From Lachnospiraceae bacterium UBA3801 (GTDB lineage: Bacteria; Bacillota; Clostridia; Lachnospirales; Lachnospiraceae), in assembly GCA_002368685.1 (NCBI GenBank), contig DFEN01000133.1:1-9720 (forward strand): DNA of 9,720 nt, given 5' to 3'. Made by a program: the position numbers and the translations under genes. Below, one piece after another: positions 5,655-9,720 of the stretch. A model generated the notes under the pieces. That model was not told the origin of the DNA. It saw nothing but the letters and a program-made list of their open reading frames with translations, and searched no databases. Each line of letters starts with the position of its first letter. Within the stretch, counting starts at the first letter, position 1.

Positions 5655-6482
5655 ATGCATACAAAAAGAATAATCCCTTGTCTTGATGTTAAGGAAGGAA
5701 GAGTTGTAAAAGGAATTAATTTCGTTGATCTAATAGATGCAGGAGACCCCGTTGAATGTGGTAAGGCTTATGACAAAGCTGGTGCAGATGAACTTGTATT
5801 CTTAGATATAACAGCTTCTTCTGATAAAAGAAATATAATGGCGGATATGGTCAGACGTGTTGCTGAGACTGTATTTATACCTTTTACAGTTGGAGGTGGA
5901 ATCAGATCTATAGATGATTTTAGAGCTATCCTACGAGAAGGAGCAGATAAAGTATCTGTTAATTCAGCAGCGATTGATAATCCTACACTTATAAGCGAGG
6001 CTGCTGATGTTTTCGGAAGCCAGTGTGTTGTTGTTGCTATTGATGCAAGAAGACGACGTGTTGGTAAGGCTGCTGATCCATCTCTAAGTTATTCTGAGAG
6101 TATAAAGATTAATGACGAATGGACACCCGCTGACGGCTGGACTGTATATAAGAACGGCGGAAGAGTCGATATGCAGATAGATGCTATAGAATGGGCACGA
6201 AAAGCTGTCGAACTAGGTGCCGGCGAGATTCTTCTTACAAGTATGGATGCGGACGGAACAAAGGCTGGTTATGATATCGAGCTCACCAAAGCAATATCTG
6301 ATATTGTAAATGTTCCTGTTATAGCTTCCGGCGGTGCTGGAACAATGGAGCATTTTAAAGAAGCTCTTGATGTAGGTGGAGCAGATGCCGCCCTTGCAGC
6401 AAGCCTATTCCATTTTAAAGAACTTGAAATTAAAGAAGTAAAGAAGTACTTAGCAGAGAACAACATTCCTGTAAGACTGTAA
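5655..6482 (+). CDS. hisF: Imidazole glycerol phosphate synthase, cyclase subunit HisF, with an internal insertion
   Basis: HisF is the (beta/alpha)8-barrel cyclase. It uses ammonia from HisH to turn PRFAR into imidazole glycerol phosphate and the purine precursor AICAR. Catalytic Asp11 ([13 protein letters not shown]) and Asp130 (VVVAIDARR) are both present, as are the phosphate-binding stretches FTVGGGIRS (77-85), [10 protein letters not shown] (193-202) and IASGGAGT. The protein is 275 residues against a usual length of about 250-255. The excess lies just after Asp130, about residues 136-158 ([20 protein letters not shown]), where most HisF go straight from DAKR to the GW.VY..GGR segment. 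The ribosome binding site GGAGG at 5642-5646 lies within hisH, 8 bases before the ATG. The insertion does not disturb the frame, so the enzyme is probably functional. Confidence 0.95.
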   Translation: MHTKRIIPCLDVKEGRVVKGINFVDLIDAGDPVECGKAYDKAGADELVFLDITASSDKRNIMADMVRRVAETVFIPFTVGGGIRSIDDFRAILREGADKVSVNSAAIDNPTLISEAADVFGSQCVVVAIDARRRRVGKAADPSLSYSESIKINDEWTPADGWTVYKNGGRVDMQIDAIEWARKAVELGAGEILLTSMDADGTKAGYDIELTKAISDIVNVPVIASGGAGTMEHFKEALDVGGADAALAASLFHFKELEIKEVKKYLAENNIPVRL

Positions 6483-6492
6483 TGAGTAAATA

Positions 6493-6538
6493 GTGCAAAT
6501 AGGGACGGTTCTCTTTTGCACACCGTCCCTATTTGCAC
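6493..6538. repeat. REP-like perfect palindrome, probable terminator between convergent genes
   Basis: The arms GTGCAAATAGGGACGGT (6493-6509) and its exact complement (6522-6538) form a perfect 17-bp stem around the loop TCTCTTTTGCAC (6510-6521). The loop's TTTGCAC (6515-6521) can instead pair with GTGCAAA (6493-6499), giving two competing folds. The stem is followed on the plus strand by ATTATTTTT (6539-6547), so it can terminate hisF transcription; it also lies directly after the acetyltransferase stop on the minus strand. The GGGACGGTTCTCTTTTGCA string resembles dispersed repeats I recall from Clostridia and other genomes, often associated with IS200/REP-type transposases. That link is from memory, and only one copy is in this window. 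Confidence 0.75.
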
Positions 6539-6539
6539 A

Positions 6540-6959
6540 TTATTTTTGAATGTAGAGTATCATGCCTGGACCGAGGTTATCAGTTGGGCGGGCTATAAAG
6601 CCACATCTTTCATAGAAACCTTCGCGTCCTTTGGCACACATAAGAGCTAACATTATCTGCTCACCGTTAGTGGCGAGAGAGGATACATAGTTCTTAAGGT
6701 GCATCATAAGGGCTGATCCAACACCTTTGCCATGGTATTCAGGTAGAACGATAAGATCCTGTATATAACATATAACAGCACCGTCCCCGACGATTCTTCC
6801 CATACCAATAAGCTTTCCTTCGTCATATGCAGATATCTGGTACATACAATTAACAAGTGCCAGCTCAGCCTGTCTATCTGTCAGTTTTCTCCAACCAACA
6901 GCATCTCTTAAATTCTGATATTCTGCGATAGATAGTCTATCTTCTGTAAATTTAATCAT
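6540..6959 (-). CDS. GNAT-family N-acetyltransferase
   Basis: A 139-residue, single-domain acetyltransferase that should use acetyl-CoA to acetylate an amine; the substrate cannot be told. The GNAT core is clear: strands GKLIGMGRIVGDG (48-60) and CYIQDLIVLPEY (64-75), then the acetyl-CoA pyrophosphate loop H76-G-K-G79-V-G81 of motif A and the helix SALMMHLKNYV. Near the end is the motif-B Tyr in GFYERCGF (114-121). The ATG at 6959 lies inside the end of the upstream minus-strand gene, overlapping it by 8 bases, with AAGGAG (6967-6972, complement) 7 bases before it, so translation is probably coupled. Its stop at 6540 directly abuts the palindrome. The substrate may relate to the large upstream protein, but single GNAT genes are often unrelated to their neighbours. 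Confidence 0.92.
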   Translation of the reverse strand: MIKFTEDRLSIAEYQNLRDAVGWRKLTDRQAELALVNCMYQISAYDEGKLIGMGRIVGDGAVICYIQDLIVLPEYHGKGVGSALMMHLKNYVSSLATNGEQIMLALMCAKGREGFYERCGFIARPTDNLGPGMILYIQK

Positions 6960-9720
6960 TCATATTCTCCTTAGCGGCTGCAAGCATAAGCTTGATTCGA
7001 TTTATCTGATTAACTTCTGAAGCTCCCGGATCGAAATCGATAGGAGTAATATTTGCATCTGGATAAACAGTTCGAAGCTTCTTAATAACACCTTTACCGA
7101 TTATATGATTTGGAAGACATGCAAATGGCTGACAACAAACAATATTAGGAGCTCCTTCCTTGATAAGTTCTACCATTTCTCCGGTCAGGAACCAACCTTC
7201 ACCAGTTTCATTTCCGATAGAAACGATTGGTCTTGCATATGAAGCAATAGTAGCAATAGGTGTAGGAGGTTCAAATCTCTTACTTTCCTTAAGTGCTTTA
7301 CTCATAGGATTTCTAAGCTTTTCAAGTATATCTATCAGCATATTACTGATCTTAGCGGATTTCTTAGTCTTACCAAGATATTCATATTTATAATTTGAGT
7401 TATATGCGCTGTAGAAGAGGAAGTCCAGAAGATCTGGCATAACTGCTTCAGCGCCTTCAGCCTCGAGAAGATCTACCAAATGGTTATTAGCAGATGGTAA
7501 GAACTTAACAAGTATCTCACCAACTATACCAACTCTAGGCTTACGAACATTATCATTAAGAGGAATATTATCGAAATCACGTACTATGTCTCTAACAATC
7601 TTTTTGAAGTTGTGAGAGCCTCTATTTATATCTCTAATGCAGATCTTTTCCCATTTCTTATGAAGCTTATTAACAGATCCTGGAACCTTCTCATAAGGTC
7701 TGGTTCTATAAACAACTCTCATGAAGAGGTCTCCGTACATAACCGCATGCATACAGCATTTAAGACCTTTAAGGTTTATTTTTAGACCAGAGTTCTTTTC
7801 AAGTCCCTGGGCACTAATAGAAACCACAGGAATCTGACCATATCCGGACTTTGCAAGAGCTCGTCGAATGAAGCCGATGTAGTTTGTGGCACGGCAACCA
7901 CCACCCGTCTGAGTTATTGCAACAGCCAGCTTATCAACATTATATTTACCAGACTCAATAGCTTCCATAAGCTGTCCCACAACGATAATTGAAGGGTAGC
8001 AGGCATCATTATTAACGAATCTAAGTCCTTCATCAATCGTGCTCTTAGTAGCATCCGGAAGCATCACGAAGTTAACGTGGAAATGCCTCATAGCCGCTTG
8101 TAGCATCTTGAAATGTATTGGTGACATCTGAGGACAGAGAACAGTGTAATCATCCCTCATATTCTTAGTGAATTCAACCCTTTTAAGAGCTGTAGAGCAG
8201 TCAATTGGTTTGAAATGTTTCTTCTCGCGAACCTTCATGGCTGATAGAAGAGAACGAATTCTGATTCTGGCAGCGCCAAGGTTTGAAACCTCATCTATCT
8301 TAAGAACTGTATATATTTTATTTGAGTTTGAAAGAATATCCTTTACGCAGTCCGTTGTAACAGCATCAAGTCCACAACCAAAGGAGAAGAGCTGTATAAG
8401 TTCAAGATTAGTCTTGGTCTTAACATAGTTAGCAGCCTTATATAGTCTGGAATGGTACATCCACTGATCTGATACAATAAGTGGTCTGTCAACCTCGCCC
8501 AGATGTGCAATTGAATCCTCTGAAAGTACGGCAACACCATATGAATTAATAAGCTCTGGTATACCATGATTTATCTCAGGATCTACATGATATGGACGAC
8601 CAGCAAGAACTATACCAACCTTACCTGTTTCATTTAAGAACTTAAGTGTTTCCTCGCCCTTCTTACGAACATCTGCCTTAACATTTTCCGCCTCAATATA
8701 GGCCTTATCTATAGCATTACTGATTTCCTCGCGAGTTACATCAGTATACTTGGAAAATTCTCTAAACATACGGTCCTTCAGAGCCAGCTTATTATCCAGA
8801 GCAAGGAAAGGCCTGATATAAGTGATGTGTTCTGTTTCAAGCTCCTCCATATTATTCTTGATATTTTCAGAATATGAAGTAACGATAGGACAGTTGTAAT
8901 GATTGTTAGCATCCGGAGTCTCATTCATCTCATAAGGAATACATGGATAGAATATAGTCTTGAGACCATTTTTAATAAGCCACATAACATGACCATGACT
9001 CATCTTAGCCGGGTAACATTCAGTATCACTAGGGATAGACTCAATACCCATCTGATATATATTTTTATCTGACTTAGGAGAGAGAATAACTCTATATTTT
9101 AGTTCTGTCAGGAAGGTGAACCAGAAAGGATAATTCTCGTACATATTCAGAACTCTAGGTACGCCAACCTCACCACGAGTAGCCTCTTCAAGAGAAAGTG
9201 GCTCGTAGTTAAATATTCTATTAAACTTATATTCATAGAGGTTTGGAAGATTTTCCTTATTCTTCTTAAGTCCAAGACCTCTTTCGCATCTATTACCGGT
9301 AATGAAACGTCTATTGCCGGTAAATTTATTTATAGTCAGAAGACAGTTGTTGGTACATTTACCGCATCTGGCCATCTGAGTTTCGTAAGTGAGTGCATTA
9401 ACATCCTCAGATGAAAGAGTAGTTGATTCAAAACCATCCTCATAGTTATCTCTTGCAATAAGAGCCGCACCAAAGGCGCCCATAATACCTGCAATATCAG
9501 GACGTATAGCCTGAGCACCCGAAACAAGCTCGAAAGCTCTAAGAACAGCATCATTATAAAATGTACCACCTTGAACAACTATCTGCGACCCCAGCTGTTT
9601 AGGATCTGTCAGCTTGATAACCTTAAGAAGGGCATTCTTAATAACTGAATACGCAAGACCTGCAGAGATATCTTCAACAGAAGCGCCTTCTTTCTGAGCC
9701 TGCTTAACCTTTGAATTCAT
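6952..9720 (-). CDS. 2-hydroxyacyl-CoA dehydratase/activase-type giant iron-sulfur protein (N-terminus beyond window)
   Basis: The visible 922 or so residues form the C-terminal two thirds of the large acyl-CoA dehydratase activase-related proteins of Clostridia, which are usually about 1,400 residues. Residues 1-92 are the end of a BadF/BadG/HgdC-type ATPase domain, with the VVQGGTFYNDAVLRAFE block (48-64) that binds nucleotide in the ASKHA fold. Next comes a Cys cluster C119-x2-C122-x3-C126...C145, a likely [4Fe-4S] ligand set, then the DUF2229/HgdB-like part: DTECYPAKMSHGH (232-244), GIVLAGRPYHVDPEINHGI (369-387), FGCGLDAVTTD (447-457), NNDACYPS (570-577), TQTGGGCRATNY (603-614). The C-terminus has WFLTGEMVELI and CCQPFACLPNHI. 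Relatives use ATP to drive radical-type dehydration of 2-hydroxyacyl-CoA, but the substrate of these fused proteins is unknown. The ATG at the window edge is an internal Met (VNSKVKQAQKEG is mid-domain in relatives). Confidence 0.9.
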   Translation of the reverse strand: MNSKVKQAQKEGASVEDISAGLAYSVIKNALLKVIKLTDPKQLGSQIVVQGGTFYNDAVLRAFELVSGAQAIRPDIAGIMGAFGAALIARDNYEDGFESTTLSSEDVNALTYETQMARCGKCTNNCLLTINKFTGNRRFITGNRCERGLGLKKNKENLPNLYEYKFNRIFNYEPLSLEEATRGEVGVPRVLNMYENYPFWFTFLTELKYRVILSPKSDKNIYQMGIESIPSDTECYPAKMSHGHVMWLIKNGLKTIFYPCIPYEMNETPDANNHYNCPIVTSYSENIKNNMEELETEHITYIRPFLALDNKLALKDRMFREFSKYTDVTREEISNAIDKAYIEAENVKADVRKKGEETLKFLNETGKVGIVLAGRPYHVDPEINHGIPELINSYGVAVLSEDSIAHLGEVDRPLIVSDQWMYHSRLYKAANYVKTKTNLELIQLFSFGCGLDAVTTDCVKDILSNSNKIYTVLKIDEVSNLGAARIRIRSLLSAMKVREKKHFKPIDCSTALKRVEFTKNMRDDYTVLCPQMSPIHFKMLQAAMRHFHVNFVMLPDATKSTIDEGLRFVNNDACYPSIIVVGQLMEAIESGKYNVDKLAVAITQTGGGCRATNYIGFIRRALAKSGYGQIPVVSISAQGLEKNSGLKINLKGLKCCMHAVMYGDLFMRVVYRTRPYEKVPGSVNKLHKKWEKICIRDINRGSHNFKKIVRDIVRDFDNIPLNDNVRKPRVGIVGEILVKFLPSANNHLVDLLEAEGAEAVMPDLLDFLFYSAYNSNYKYEYLGKTKKSAKISNMLIDILEKLRNPMSKALKESKRFEPPTPIATIASYARPIVSIGNETGEGWFLTGEMVELIKEGAPNIVCCQPFACLPNHIIGKGVIKKLRTVYPDANITPIDFDPGASEVNQINRIKLMLAAAKENMND
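6967..6972 (-). promoter_or_regulatory. Ribosome binding site inside the upstream gene, for the acetyltransferase
   Basis: On the minus strand AAGGAG reads 7 bases before the acetyltransferase ATG. It lies within the last codons of the large dehydratase-type gene. With the 8-base overlap (6952-6959) it supports one transcript with translational coupling, and it fixes the start at 6959. Confidence 0.8.

Noticed and set aside
5019..6482. hisH-hisF as the amidotransferase pair of surface-sugar modification rather than histidine synthesis
   Set aside because: HisF has both Asp11 and Asp130 and the normal phosphate-binding loops, HisH has a full triad, and there are no sugar-biosynthesis genes nearby.
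7160..9578. Open frames of 70-90 residues opposite or out of frame with the large minus-strand gene
   Set aside because: They lie wholly inside a clearly coding gene, encode no recognisable domain and have no convincing start signals.
9718..9720. ATG at the right edge as the true start of the large minus-strand protein
   Set aside because: The residues after it match the middle of a BadF/HgdC-type ATPase domain, and relatives have several hundred more residues before this point. The gene is cut by the window.
1..9720. CRISPR arrays, tRNA or rRNA genes, complete insertion sequences or prophage genes
   Set aside because: No regularly spaced repeats, tRNA-like cloverleaf, rRNA sequence, transposase or phage protein was seen on either strand.

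Overview
The window looks like chromosomal DNA from an anaerobic, low-GC Firmicute, most likely a Lachnospiraceae member (Butyrivibrio/Pseudobutyrivibrio-like). This is an inference from the AT-rich coding style, strong AGGAGG-type ribosome binding sites, the Clostridia-typical order rpsP-khpA-rimM-trmD, a small protein resembling the Lachnospiraceae DUF6465 family, and a giant CoA-dehydratase activase-type protein common in Clostridia.

Layout: (1) 1-1783, plus strand: a ribosome maturation and tRNA modification operon. It holds ribosomal protein S16 (5' end cut by the window), the KH-domain RNA-binding protein KhpA, the 16S maturation factor RimM and the tRNA m1G37 methyltransferase TrmD. 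A perfect 10-bp hairpin lies between khpA and rimM. The usual next gene, rplS, is not there. (2) 1793-4697: a near-consensus sigma-A promoter, a small alpha-helical lipoprotein, an intrinsic terminator, then an OmpR-type response regulator and a membrane histidine kinase. No promoter is apparent between the terminator and the regulator, so the two-component genes may be expressed by read-through from the lipoprotein promoter. (3) 4740-4958: a small DUF6465-like protein, with a possible promoter overlapping the kinase stop codon and a long hairpin after it. (4) 5019-6482: hisH and hisF, which abut exactly and encode imidazole glycerol phosphate synthase. HisF has an unusual insertion of about 20 residues. 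(5) 6493-6538: a perfect 17-bp palindrome of the GGGACGGTTCTCTTTTGCA type between convergent genes, probably both a terminator and a member of a dispersed REP-like repeat family. (6) 6540-9720, minus strand: a GNAT acetyltransferase that overlaps by 8 bases the end of a very large iron-sulfur protein of the 2-hydroxyacyl-CoA dehydratase/activase type. The start of that protein lies beyond the right edge.

Most of the window is ordinary core genome. I see no convincing undescribed multi-gene system. The points most worth a second look are the lipoprotein-terminator-two-component arrangement, the REP-like palindrome, the HisF insertion, and the coupled acetyltransferase/dehydratase-activase pair.
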